From Bacteriovorax sp. PP10 (lineage in GTDB: Bacteria; Bdellovibrionota; Bacteriovoracia; Bacteriovoracales; Bacteriovoracaceae): a stretch of DNA of 64,000 nucleotides. Position 1 is the first letter of the stretch. The number at the start of each line of letters is the position of its first letter. Positions 25,257 through 33,626 of the stretch are shown here, one piece after another. The notes below the pieces were generated by a model. The model worked only from the letters and a program-made list of their open reading frames with translations. It was not told the DNA's origin and did not search any database. The stretch is taken from assembly GCF_035013165.1 (NCBI RefSeq), contig NZ_JAYGJQ010000001.1, positions 1,860,001 to 1,924,000 of the forward strand, in the 5' to 3' direction. The position numbers and the translations under genes were made by a program.

Positions 25257-26587
25257 TAAATGGCTCCTAATACAGTCGCTTTAACTTTGTAGCGAACTTC
25301 AACTTTTGAACCTTCAGCAGGAAGTGCGTTAGCATCAAATTTGATCGAACGAGATGATGCATTGAAGGTATACCCAGAATTAACTTTAACTCCACTTACT
25401 AGTACTTCGATCTGGTTTTGGTAAGGAGATTCGTTTAGAGCGAAACTATCCATCAAGTTAACAATCGTTCCACCCATATCTAGTAATACGTTGGCGAAAT
25501 CTTTTTTAATGTCACTTGTTGTACCGGCCGTAGCTGTTGAGATCTCAGCATAACGTTTACCGATTGTTTCCCAATTTGCCGCTGAACTATTTTTCAACGC
25601 TACAATTGAATAGGCCTTAACCATACCTTTGTTTGTTTTTAGCGCTTGAAGTTTTGTAAGATACTCAGAAACTTTTTTGTCTGATTGGTCTTCTTCATCT
25701 GACAGATAAACCACAACCAAGAAAGCATCTGGTCTTAAAAAACTTGAAGCATAACGATCCATAAACGCTGCAGATGTTTTTAACCCTTGCTCAACTCCAG
25801 AACCTTTAATCCCAACGTTTACTAACTTCTTAAAGTTAGCGATAAAAGTTGCTTTGTTCTTTTTAGCTGCAGTAGAAGTTAATAGAGCACTATCACCAAC
25901 CATTTTTCCGTTTCTTGATGAAGTCCCGTCTGTTGTTGTGATCGCCATTTTAAAATCGATGTCTTTAACTAAGAACTGATCGATGAACGATTGAAAATTT
26001 CTTCCTAATGAATCCTGTTCATCTGCCATTGATCCAGAGTCATCAATAACCCATAGGATGTCTACGTCGCCTTTTTTCCCAGTGTTTTGAGTAAAGATTT
26101 CTGAACGATCATTTAAAATAATCGCTGGTTCAGTCGGAGGTGTTACTACTGGAGGAGTAACAACTGGAGGAACGACTACCACTGGAGGAGTAACCACTGG
26201 AGGATTGACAACAACTGGCGGATCGACAACCACTGGAGGATTGACTACGACAGGAGGATCAACAACCACAGGAGGATTGACGACAACTGGAGGATCAACA
26301 ATAACTGGAGGTACAACTACAACAGGAGGAGTAACAACCGGAGGGTTAGTAGTTCCACCACCTCCGCCAGTATTGCCGCCGTTATCACCAGTGTTCCCAC
26401 CACCTGTGCCACCGCCGTCTCCACCAGGAACTAAACCACCGCCGTTTCCGCCGCCAGTATCAGTACCCGTTGCAATTTCAGAAAGACCTTGTTTTTCGTA
26501 GAACTCACTTTGCTTACACGCACCAAAGACCAGAAAGCATAGGACAAGAAGCATGTGCTTTTTGCCTTTCGAAAGATTTTCTAACAT
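25256..26587 (-). CDS. von Willebrand A lipoprotein with Pro/Val repeat linker (CglB-like)
   Basis: The 443-residue protein has a lipoprotein signal (LCFLVFGACKQS), a Gly/Asn/Thr-rich segment (about 40-85), a Pro/Val repeat linker (about 85-155), a vWA domain (about 165-370) with an intact metal-ion-dependent adhesion site DDSGSM and AITTTDGTSS, and a small C-terminal beta domain. In Myxococcus the vWA lipoprotein CglB is the surface adhesin of gliding; position at the head of a glt-like cluster fits this. ATG 26587 has GGGGA 6 nt upstream and is preferred over an ATG four codons earlier. The linker would hold the domain away from the outer membrane. Confidence 0.82.
   Translation of the reverse strand: MLENLSKGKKHMLLVLCFLVFGACKQSEFYEKQGLSEIATGTDTGGGNGGGLVPGGDGGGTGGGNTGDNGGNTGGGGGTTNPPVVTPPVVVVPPVIVDPPVVVNPPVVVDPPVVVNPPVVVDPPVVVNPPVVTPPVVVVPPVVTPPVVTPPTEPAIILNDRSEIFTQNTGKKGDVDILWVIDDSGSMADEQDSLGRNFQSFIDQFLVKDIDFKMAITTTDGTSSRNGKMVGDSALLTSTAAKKNKATFIANFKKLVNVGIKGSGVEQGLKTSAAFMDRYASSFLRPDAFLVVVYLSDEEDQSDKKVSEYLTKLQALKTNKGMVKAYSIVALKNSSAANWETIGKRYAEISTATAGTTSDIKKDFANVLLDMGGTIVNLMDSFALNESPYQNQIEVLVSGVKVNSGYTFNASSRSIKFDANALPAEGSKVEVRYKVKATVLGAI
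26130..26348 (-). repeat. Tandem repeat coding for Pro/Val-rich linker
   Basis: A 36-nt unit coding for about 12 residues (VDPPVVVNPPVV pattern) is repeated about three times and flanked by shorter PPVV-type repeats, inside the vWA lipoprotein gene. The reverse strand gives an open TTTGG-type frame that is only a shadow of the repeat. Such an array can expand or shrink by slippage. Confidence 0.85.
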
Positions 26588-26603
26588 GAACGTCCCCATC
26601 TAA

Positions 26604-26756
26604 CGTCAAAGATTCTATCTTTTACGAAACACCTATTTTGATCTCAACAGACGTGCAGCTTCTGAATACGAACAACTTCAAAAAGGGTGGAATGTAGGTA
26701 AGTCCGATTATAGCGATTTAAGTGACGAGAACTCGGCAAGCTCAAGTTTTAGATAG
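26604..26756 (+). pseudogene. Start-less reading frame of 50 codons, possible gene remnant
   Basis: Between the vWA gene start and the small gene at 26934 a 346-nt spacer holds a frame bounded by TAA (26601-26603) and TAG (26754-26756). It has coding-like composition (FYLLRNTYFDLNRRAASEY, then EQLQKGWNVGKSDYSD) but no ATG, GTG or TTG. It looks like the 3' end of a lost gene. I do not recognise the family. Chance cannot be excluded for a frame this short. Downstream of it I see only a 12-bp palindrome and the promoter region. Confidence 0.3.
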
Positions 26757-26791
26757 AATATCCGACAAGATTATATCAATATTCATAACTT

Positions 26792-26803
26792 ATTTGCGCA
26801 AAT
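26792..26803. promoter_or_regulatory. 12-bp palindrome in spacer upstream of the selO operon
   Basis: A perfect palindrome ATTTGCGCAAAT lies about 140 nt upstream of the small gene at 26934, with AT-rich TAAAAT downstream that could serve as a -10. It may be an operator, but palindromes this short occur by chance. Confidence 0.25.
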
Positions 26804-26933
26804 TTTTGGAAAAATCGTGATAAAATTACTTTAAGAGACTTCCCGAAAAGTGCCATTAAAGATTGTCACCGGTATTTGAGGAAGTTGTTTTAGCAGCGAA
26901 ATGTAATTGAAGGTTGTGAAAAAGGAGATTCGT

Positions 26934-27158
26934 ATGTGCCTTATATGTGTAGAGTTTAACAAAAAGAGAATGACTCGTTCAGAAGTTAAAAAAGCTTTAC
27001 CCGAGATGGTTATGTTTGCTAAAACAGAGGAAGAACGAAATCATTTTAAAAAATTGCAATCTTTAGGTGACTCTAATAACGAACAGGACCTAGAGGATTT
27101 TGCGAATCAACATTTAGACACATCTGTAGTAAGTAAATATGGGAAAAAAATTAGCTGA
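26934..27158 (+). CDS. Small CxxC protein overlapping selO
   Basis: The 74-residue protein starts MCLICVEFNKKRMTRSEVKK. An AAGGAGATTCGT ribosome site sits directly before the ATG at 26934; an upstream in-frame start would include the ribosome site. A CxxC pair at residues 2-5 is followed by a helical, charged body (EMVMFAKTEEERNHFKKLQS) without signal or membrane segment. The 3' end overlaps the SelO start by 20 nt, so translation of the two is probably coupled. I do not recognise a named family. The near-N-terminal CxxC could be a redox or metal site, which is relevant because SelO acts on redox proteins. Confidence 0.75.
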   Translation: MCLICVEFNKKRMTRSEVKKALPEMVMFAKTEEERNHFKKLQSLGDSNNEQDLEDFANQHLDTSVVSKYGKKIS

Positions 27159-28578
27159 TCTTCATTTCACCAATAGGCTTTATAAGTCTGCACCTTTTCT
27201 TTTTGCAAAAGTAAATCCGACTGCGCTTAGTAATCCAAAACTATTGCATGTGAACACTCAAATGCTTCATAGACTCGGTCTTGACGAGTCCATGATAGGG
27301 AATCCCTCTTTTTTGCGTTTTTTAAATGGCGATCTTGATTTCGAAGGACTCTTCTTCGGAGCAAGTTTTTACTCCGGCCATCAATTCGGCCATTACGTTC
27401 CACGCTTAGGTGATGGACGTGCTATCACCATCGCTGAAATTAAGAATGATTATAACGAACACTTCGAGCTGCAATTAAAAGGCTCAGGACTGACTCCATT
27501 TTCGCGAATGGGGGATGGTAAGGCCGTTGTGAGATCGAGCATCCGTGAGTACCTTGCAAGCGCTCATATGAAGGCCTTAAGTATTCCTACGACTGAAGCG
27601 CTGGCGATTATTACCGGAGCTGATGATGTTTACAGAGAAGAAGTTGAAAAGAGCTCTATTGTTTTAAGAGTGGCAGAAAGTTTTCTGCGCTTCGGGCACT
27701 TCCAGTATTTTGCTCACACCAATCAATTAGAAGAATTAAAGACACTGGTTGAATTTGCCATTGAAAATTATTTTAGTGCCTATAAAGATCATCCAAATCG
27801 TTATGTTTTATTTTTCCAGGATATTGTGAAGAGGACAGCAAAGCTTTTTGCCGGCTGGCAGTCAGTAGGATTTTGTCACGGGGTTTTAAATACCGACAAC
27901 ATGTCTATCTTAGGCCTGACTCTGGATTACGGCCCTTATGGATTTATCAATCACTTCGATCAGGATCATGTGTGCAATCACTCGGATCACGAAGGACGAT
28001 ACAGTCTTGGCAATCAGCCTTCGATTGGAATGTGGAATTTACAGATGTTAGGAATTGCTCTTGAGAGTTTAATTCCGGAAGTTGATAGAAAGAGAACGCT
28101 TGAAACATACCCTCAGATTTTCTTAGTTGAATACAGAAGACTGCTTTTAGAAAAATGTGGTCTTTATAAACAACAGGCGGAAGATGAAGATTTCCTGCGT
28201 ACAATGTTGAATATGCTGGTGTTCACTGAACTTGATTACACTCAGTTTTTCAGAGGTCTTTCTCGTTATGAAAAAGATTCTAAAAAAATAGCAGGGATTG
28301 AGACTCCAGAAAATCTAATCAATTGGCTTGATAGCTATGATGCCCGCTTGAATCTCGAAGAGACAACGCAGGCAGATCGCCATGCGAAAATGCTTTTAGT
28401 GAATCCTAAATTTATTCTAAGAAACTATCTTGCTCAAATGGCCATTGATGATTTATCTCTGGTGCCAAAAATGTATGAAGTCATGACGAATCCATTTACC
28501 GAATGGAGTGAAGTCGAGGAGTGGGCAGCGCCTGCTCCATTAAAATATAGAAATCTCTCAGTGAGTTGCTCTTCGTAA
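27139..28578 (+). CDS. selO: SelO/YdiU protein adenylyltransferase (pseudokinase)
   Basis: The 479-residue protein carries the SelO landmarks: GHQFGHYVPRLGDGRAI, QLKGSGLTPFSRMGDGKAVV, RSSIREYLASAHMKAL-IPTT, FLRFGHFQYF, GFCHGVLNTDNMSI (atypical catalytic loop) and LDYGPYGF (metal-binding DYGP). Known SelO proteins flip ATP in the active site and transfer AMP to Ser/Thr/Tyr of redox proteins such as glutaredoxin. The C-terminus ends SVSCSS, with Cys in the position where eukaryotic SelO has selenocysteine, so no recoding is needed. Translation is coupled to the small CxxC gene by a 20-nt overlap. Confidence 0.95.
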   Translation: MGKKLADLHFTNRLYKSAPFLFAKVNPTALSNPKLLHVNTQMLHRLGLDESMIGNPSFLRFLNGDLDFEGLFFGASFYSGHQFGHYVPRLGDGRAITIAEIKNDYNEHFELQLKGSGLTPFSRMGDGKAVVRSSIREYLASAHMKALSIPTTEALAIITGADDVYREEVEKSSIVLRVAESFLRFGHFQYFAHTNQLEELKTLVEFAIENYFSAYKDHPNRYVLFFQDIVKRTAKLFAGWQSVGFCHGVLNTDNMSILGLTLDYGPYGFINHFDQDHVCNHSDHEGRYSLGNQPSIGMWNLQMLGIALESLIPEVDRKRTLETYPQIFLVEYRRLLLEKCGLYKQQAEDEDFLRTMLNMLVFTELDYTQFFRGLSRYEKDSKKIAGIETPENLINWLDSYDARLNLEETTQADRHAKMLLVNPKFILRNYLAQMAIDDLSLVPKMYEVMTNPFTEWSEVEEWAAPAPLKYRNLSVSCSS

Positions 28579-28598
28579 ATTAAACCAAGGAAGTGTTT

Positions 28599-28937
28599 AT
28601 GAAAGTTTTAGTATTTGGTTATTCAGAAAATCCAGATCGCTATTCTTATATGGCGGCCGAGCTTTTGAAAGATTATAAACATGAAACGATTACGATTAAT
28701 CCACGTCAGGAAGAGGAACTAAAAAAAATTAATACGGACTATCATACCCTGACTTTATACGTGAATCCCACGATCTCTGATAAATACCAGGACATGCTCT
28801 TAAAATCGAAACCTAAGCGGGTTATTTTTAATCCTGGGACGGAAAATCCCGTACTGCAGAAGAAGTTCGAGACCATGGGGGCCGAGGTCGTCATTGGCTG
28901 TACACTCGTCATGCTAAGAACCAACCAGTTTAATTGA
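28599..28937 (+). CDS. CoA-binding domain protein (YccU-like)
   Basis: The 112-residue Rossmann-fold protein begins KVLVFGYSENPDRYSYMAAE, with the phosphate-binding loop region, and continues DYHTLTLYVNP, KRVIFNPGTEN and GAEVVIGCTLVML. These match the stand-alone CoA_binding_2 family (YccU type), whose ligand has not been settled. The ATG at 28599 is chosen with AAGGAAG 5 nt upstream. It follows selO after 20 nt, so the two are probably co-transcribed. Confidence 0.85.
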   Translation: MKVLVFGYSENPDRYSYMAAELLKDYKHETITINPRQEEELKKINTDYHTLTLYVNPTISDKYQDMLLKSKPKRVIFNPGTENPVLQKKFETMGAEVVIGCTLVMLRTNQFN

Positions 28938-29036
28938 GTATTATAACTGATCAGATCACTCTCGTTATTTATTCTTGCTCAGAATCAAGATTGGCCTTTT
29001 AATTAGTGTAATAAACTTTTTCACTTGGTGAGGTCT

Positions 29037-30215
29037 ATGAAATTAACTGGTTTAATAATGTGTCTTATTTTGAGTTCTCAAACTAGCTTTGCCCAAAGTA
29101 AGGGACCAAAAAAACAATTTCATGTGAACACGGCCGTTCGCCATAAGATGAATGACATCTCTGGAACCATCAGACAACTTGGGCCATATATTGCTTCTGA
29201 GCAGGAATTCGTCAAAGAGAAAAATAAGAAGTTCATTCAAAAAAATCTTTTAGAGCTAACAGAGTTATTTAAAAATATTAAATCTCATCCGGTTATCGCC
29301 ACTCAAGGTCTTTCTATCAACCAGACTGTTATGACTGAACAGTTAGAGCAGACGGTGAACCTTTTTAAGACGGATAAAAGATCGCAGGCGAGAGCTAAGT
29401 TTACGGCCGCCCTTAATCTTTGTGTGAATTGCCATACGCAATCCCCGGGACAGGCACTGCCAAAACTTTTCCAGGATAAAGACATCAATAAAATGAAACT
29501 TACGAGTTTTGAAAAAGCAGAGCTTTATTACATTGGGCGCGACTATGAAAAGGCGATGCCATTGTATGATCAGTTTTTAATGAAGAGTAAAAAAACAGAT
29601 GACGATGAGTTTATTTTAAAAGCTCTTGAGCGCGAACTTATCTATTTTGTGAAAATTAGAAAAAGTTTTGCTGAAGGGAAAGCGCAATTCGATAAATACT
29701 TAAAGGCCGGATTATTTAACGAAAAAATCCAGGAAGAAGTAAATGAGTGGAGCAGAACTTTAGGTGGCAAGAGTTTATGGGAAAATTATCACCCGGAAAC
29801 AGCACGCGAAGAAGAAATGGAAAAATTCATGAAAGGCTTTATCGCTGATGATGAAGAAGGTCCGATTTTTACTGTAACGAATTCATCAGAAGTTTACGAT
29901 TTGAATTTATCGACGATTCTACTTGATTATTACAATTCTCACCCAGAGACAAAACTAGGTGGAAAGATCCTTTATTGGCTGGCGATTTTAGATAAACGTA
30001 TCAATGACGATTTATTTTTCTCAGTCGGGGATTACTATTTACTGTCATGTATGGAAAAATATAATAAGGATCCGATTGCGAAGGAATGTTTTGATGCCTA
30101 CCAAGAGGACCTGGAGATTAACTACATCTCTAAAGACAGAAAGACTTTTCCTCCGGAAGTTATCGAAAGATTAAATTCGCTTAAAAAATTAATTAACTAC
30201 GTCGACGCTGAATAA
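29037..30215 (+). CDS. Exported CxxCH protein, putative haem-binding, copy 1
   Basis: The 392-residue protein has a signal peptide (about 1-19, SSQTSFA-QSK), a helical region (about 30-120), a c-type haem motif CVNCH at residues 129-133 in an LNLCVNCHTQ context, and a TPR-like C-terminal region (KAELYYIGRDYEKAMPLYDQ; WLAILDKRIND; CFDAYQEDLE). The N-terminal helices and single CxxCH look like a cytochrome c'/DUF-type four-helix bundle fused to TPR helices. The next gene is a paralogue. GGTGAGG precedes the ATG at 29037. A role in electron transfer or redox sensing in the periplasm is inferred. Confidence 0.78.
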   Translation: MKLTGLIMCLILSSQTSFAQSKGPKKQFHVNTAVRHKMNDISGTIRQLGPYIASEQEFVKEKNKKFIQKNLLELTELFKNIKSHPVIATQGLSINQTVMTEQLEQTVNLFKTDKRSQARAKFTAALNLCVNCHTQSPGQALPKLFQDKDINKMKLTSFEKAELYYIGRDYEKAMPLYDQFLMKSKKTDDDEFILKALERELIYFVKIRKSFAEGKAQFDKYLKAGLFNEKIQEEVNEWSRTLGGKSLWENYHPETAREEEMEKFMKGFIADDEEGPIFTVTNSSEVYDLNLSTILLDYYNSHPETKLGGKILYWLAILDKRINDDLFFSVGDYYLLSCMEKYNKDPIAKECFDAYQEDLEINYISKDRKTFPPEVIERLNSLKKLINYVDAE

Positions 30216-30300
30216 AAAGCGAGGGGCGATATCTTATTCTTTAAAACTGTTTAGTAGAATAATGGATGACTAATCCAAATATAAATTTAAGGTGAAATTA

Positions 30301-31461
30301 ATGTCAAAAAAACTGCTTTTACTGTCTTTCATTAGTTTCCAGATTTTCCAGGCCAGTACTGGTTTTAGTGCAGACACTAAGACAGAGGCCAAGCAGATTA
30401 TGGATGGTGTCTATGAATCATTTGTAAAAGTTGTGCCTTATGTTTATTCGGATGAAAAGAAACTCGAAGGCTTGCGTACTGATGCCGATCAAAAAGAAAG
30501 ACTTTTAAAAAACCTGACAGATATTTCTGAATTTTTTAAGAGTGCCCGCCACGTTGAATACTTTCAGCGCCCGGGATTCAGACCCAGCCTGGAAACGATC
30601 AATCACCATATGAGTGATACGATCAATGCTGTGAAGGGAAACAATTATATCTTCGCTCAAAAACGTTTAAAGGCCCTGACTGCATTATGTATCTCATGCC
30701 ATTCTCAGCTTTCAGAAAGTGCTGCTGAAAACACTTTTGGTAATGCTATCAAGAAGGTGAAGAGAGATAACTTTGATTCTGATTTTGCCTATGGAAATTA
30801 CTTATTTTTAGTCCGCCGTTTTAGTGAGTCTGAAAAGTACTTTGATCTTGCCATTGAACAATCTCTTAAAGATCAAACAGAAGAAGAGTTGTATCCATCA
30901 CTTCGTCGCTTGATTTCAATTAATACAAAAATTGAATTGAATCCTAAAAAGGCCAATCAGTTTATTGATCGTTATATCTCTAATCCAAAACTTCCACCGC
31001 TGGCGAAACATACTCTTCAGACATGGAAGAAATCTTTAGGGAAGTGGAAGAATTTTAATACTAAAAAAATTAAATCAATTGATGGCTTTATTAAAACTTA
31101 CCTGGCACCTCTTGAAGTAGAGAAGGGAGAAACGGCCGGTGGGGAAAATGATGTTACACTTTTAGTTGGTTCAGGAGTCCTTTCAAAATACTTAAACGAC
31201 TCACCAAAAACCAAACTTGCTCCAGAAATTCTGTACTGGTTATCAATTGCAGAGAGACGTTTAAGTAACACTTATTTCTTTTCACTAAGTGATCTCTATT
31301 TAAAAGACTGCGTGAAACTTTACCCGAAATCAAAGTACGCCCGTAAATGTTTCAACGAATATGCTGAAAATATCGAATTTGGTTACAGCGGCTCAGGAGG
31401 GACGGATATTCCCATCGAGGAAAAACAGGAACTTGAGCGCTTGAAAGGCTTCTTGAAGTAA
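30301..31461 (+). CDS. Exported CxxCH protein, putative haem-binding, copy 2
   Basis: The 386-residue paralogue of the previous gene has a signal peptide (about 1-23, STGFSA-DTK), CISCH at residues 130-134 in LTALCISCHSQ, then TPR-like helices (YGNYLFLVRRFSESEKYFDL; YWLSIAERRLSNTYFFSLSD; CFNEYAENIE). The CxxCH lies at the same position from the N-terminus in both copies, so the domain order is conserved although sequence identity is low. AAGGTGA precedes the ATG at 30301. The spacer between copies is only 85 nt with no clear terminator, so one transcript is likely. Confidence 0.78.
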   Translation: MSKKLLLLSFISFQIFQASTGFSADTKTEAKQIMDGVYESFVKVVPYVYSDEKKLEGLRTDADQKERLLKNLTDISEFFKSARHVEYFQRPGFRPSLETINHHMSDTINAVKGNNYIFAQKRLKALTALCISCHSQLSESAAENTFGNAIKKVKRDNFDSDFAYGNYLFLVRRFSESEKYFDLAIEQSLKDQTEEELYPSLRRLISINTKIELNPKKANQFIDRYISNPKLPPLAKHTLQTWKKSLGKWKNFNTKKIKSIDGFIKTYLAPLEVEKGETAGGENDVTLLVGSGVLSKYLNDSPKTKLAPEILYWLSIAERRLSNTYFFSLSDLYLKDCVKLYPKSKYARKCFNEYAENIEFGYSGSGGTDIPIEEKQELERLKGFLK

Positions 31462-31524
31462 CTTTTTCTTGATGTTTTTGCTCCGCCTGATTAAGATGAA
31501 AAAAACAAATTAAAGGACACTGTA

Positions 31525-31797
31525 ATGAGCGAAGAAACTAAAACTGAGAATACTGAACACGCTACTGGCCATGCTGCTGCTGTAGCTCAAGAAATGCCGA
31601 AGGAACCTGAAACAACGCCTGAAGGGCTTAAGATTTATCCCACTTCATTTCTCCCACAAAAGTCTCATATGGAGCCTTCTCGTATCCCGACAGCTAAGAT
31701 GTCTGGATTTGAAATTGAAGTTTCTCACGTTATCATTTTCTTCATTCTGACTATTGGACTTTTCTACAGCATGTGGAAGAGACCTAACAAAAGATAA
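31525..31797 (+). CDS. Small tail-anchored membrane protein
   Basis: The 90-residue protein has a soluble, Glu/Thr/Ala/His-rich first half (ENTEHATGHAAAVAQEM), a Pro-rich centre, and one C-terminal membrane helix (about 66-83, VSHVIIFFILTIGLFYSMW) ending in the basic KRPNKR. No family is recognised. It follows the CxxCH pair by 63 nt, has AAAGGACAC before the ATG, and ends at a terminator, so it may be the last gene of that transcript. Confidence 0.7.
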   Translation: MSEETKTENTEHATGHAAAVAQEMPKEPETTPEGLKIYPTSFLPQKSHMEPSRIPTAKMSGFEIEVSHVIIFFILTIGLFYSMWKRPNKR

Positions 31798-31805
31798 TAA
31801 AAATG

Positions 31806-31829
31806 AAGGCAGCTTAGGCTGCCTTTTTT
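31806..31829 (+). terminator. Rho-independent terminator
   Basis: An 8-bp stem AAGGCAGC / GCTGCCTT with a TTAG loop and a T-run ends the transcript of the CxxCH genes and the small membrane protein. Confidence 0.88.
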
Positions 31830-31937
31830 ATTTACTCTTATCAGATAAAATTCTCTGAGCAATATCATTATTAAAAAAATTGTAACTATGCCTTGATCGC
31901 AACTAAAGTTATTTAAAAAAAGTAACGGAGCAAAGTT

Positions 31938-33626
31938 GTGAATTGGTTTCATCGAATTGGACTTAGAGAAAAAGTTCTATGCACAGTTGTATTCACTTGT
32001 ATTATTTGTGGAGGAATTTCATTAGGTGTAGGGATTATTTTTAATGGTCTGGAGTTTAGAGATGGGCTGATAAAGAAATCCCAGACTATTCACTCGCGAA
32101 TCAATGTAGCGAGCCACTACGTCGCCGGCCAGGGCGGTTTAGGGCCGATGATTGAGCGTTACACAAAAAAATACAAATCTCCTGCCGAGCTTACTGAAGA
32201 AGATAAAAACATCATTCTTCAACAAGTGCCTATCTATGCAGCGATGAAAATTGGTGAGAATGATTCTGAAAGTGAACATTATTCTTTTAGAGTCTTTTCT
32301 GATGAACCTAGAAATAAGGATCATCACGCAACAATTGAAGAAATGAAAATTTTTAATAAGTTTCAACAAGATCCTAAATTAGAGGAATACATTTTAGAAA
32401 ACTTCAAAACAGTGGCCGTTTATCGGCCAGTGAGAATCAGAAAAAAATTTGGATGTATGACTTGTCATGGAGATCCTAAAACTAGTCCATGGGGAAATGG
32501 CGAAGATATTCTAGGGCACAAGATGGAAAACTGGCCAGAGGGGAAACTCCACGGGGTCTTTGCCGTTTCCAATGATATTTCTATCATTAAAGGATTAGAT
32601 AAAGGTTTTTCTTCCACGTCTTATCTTGGAATGTATATTACCATGGGCGCTTTAGTGGCCATCTTTTTTGCTGTTTTAATAGTGAGAACCCCCTTGGCGA
32701 TACTCAAGGAAGTCACTAAGAGTTTAGATCAATCAAAGACATGTGTAACAGATGCTTCCGTTCAAATAGGGGAAGCGTCAGCTGATTTATCACATGCTTC
32801 TTTACAGCAGTCGGCATCACTAAAAAATACAACTATTTCAATCAATAATATGCATGACCGAATTGCAAAAAATATTTTGAATGCGAAGGCCGCGGCGTCA
32901 GCGTCTGATAAGTCTCAAGTCGCAGCGGAAGCCGGTAAGAGTGTTATTCAAAAAATGATAACTTCGATGAAAGATATCAATTTAAGTAATAATGAAATTA
33001 TAGAACAAATCAAAACTTCAAACTCCGATCTCACTGCTATTATCAGCATAATTAATGAAATTGAAACGAAAACTAAGGTCATTAATGAAATTGTTTTTCA
33101 AACCAAGCTTCTTTCATTTAATGCTTCTGTTGAAGCGGCCCGTAGTGGAGAGCATGGGAAAGGTTTTGCTGTTGTCGCAGAGGAAATCGGGAATCTTGCA
33201 CAGATGAGTGGTAAAGCTTCTTTGGAAATTTCAGACTTGCTGGACGAGAGCACTGTTAAAGTAAAAAAAATTGTTGAAGAGACAAAATTTAAAGTAGAAG
33301 AGCTGGTAGATCGTGGAAATGAAAAAATTAATAGTGGCGTAAATACCGCTTATGAATGTGGAAGTGTACTGGAAGAGATTTTTCAAAATATCAATACAGT
33401 CTCTAGGATTGCTCAAGATATTCACTCTGCAGGAGTCGAGCAGGCATTGGGAATTAAAGAAATAACGAAAGCACTTGATGAACTTCAGACAGTGACAATA
33501 AAGAATCAGCAAACAGGAGAAGAGGCAGCGGATGCTGCCTCTAAACTATCTTCTGAATCGCGTGCTTTAAATATCATTGTCGGAGAGTTGAATGGAACGA
33601 TTTACGGCAAGGAGATCAAGACTTAG
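31938..33626 (+). CDS. Methyl-accepting chemotaxis protein with haem (Tll0287/DUF3365-like) sensor
   Basis: The 562-residue chemoreceptor has a first membrane helix (about 13-38), a periplasmic Tll0287-like domain (about 45-215) with [20 protein letters not shown] (CMTCH at 173-177) and NDISIIK, a second helix (about 227-250) and a cytoplasmic coiled coil with the hairpin signalling core [20 protein letters not shown] written here only in part, followed by [18 protein letters not shown]. The CxxCH implies covalent haem, so the likely input is redox state or a small gas. The start is GTG at 31938 with ACGGAG 8 nt upstream. It is convergent with, and overlaps by 4 nt, the haemerythrin chemoreceptor. 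Confidence 0.9.
   Translation: MNWFHRIGLREKVLCTVVFTCIICGGISLGVGIIFNGLEFRDGLIKKSQTIHSRINVASHYVAGQGGLGPMIERYTKKYKSPAELTEEDKNIILQQVPIYAAMKIGENDSESEHYSFRVFSDEPRNKDHHATIEEMKIFNKFQQDPKLEEYILENFKTVAVYRPVRIRKKFGCMTCHGDPKTSPWGNGEDILGHKMENWPEGKLHGVFAVSNDISIIKGLDKGFSSTSYLGMYITMGALVAIFFAVLIVRTPLAILKEVTKSLDQSKTCVTDASVQIGEASADLSHASLQQSASLKNTTISINNMHDRIAKNILNAKAAASASDKSQVAAEAGKSVIQKMITSMKDINLSNNEIIEQIKTSNSDLTAIISIINEIETKTKVINEIVFQTKLLSFNASVEAARSGEHGKGFAVVAEEIGNLAQMSGKASLEISDLLDESTVKVKKIVEETKFKVEELVDRGNEKINSGVNTAYECGSVLEEIFQNINTVSRIAQDIHSAGVEQALGIKEITKALDELQTVTIKNQQTGEEAADAASKLSSESRALNIIVGELNGTIYGKEIKT

Noticed and set aside
26130-26348. Direct repeats as a possible CRISPR array
   Set aside because: The repeats are in frame, contiguous without spacers, and encode a Pro/Val linker.
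26205-26501. Open plus-strand frame of Thr/Gly-rich repeats
   Set aside because: It is the antisense shadow of the Pro/Val-repeat linker of the vWA lipoprotein, with no ribosome site.
28560-28578. SelO C-terminus as a selenocysteine site
   Set aside because: The codon is a normal Cys codon and no UGA is present, so no recoding is needed.
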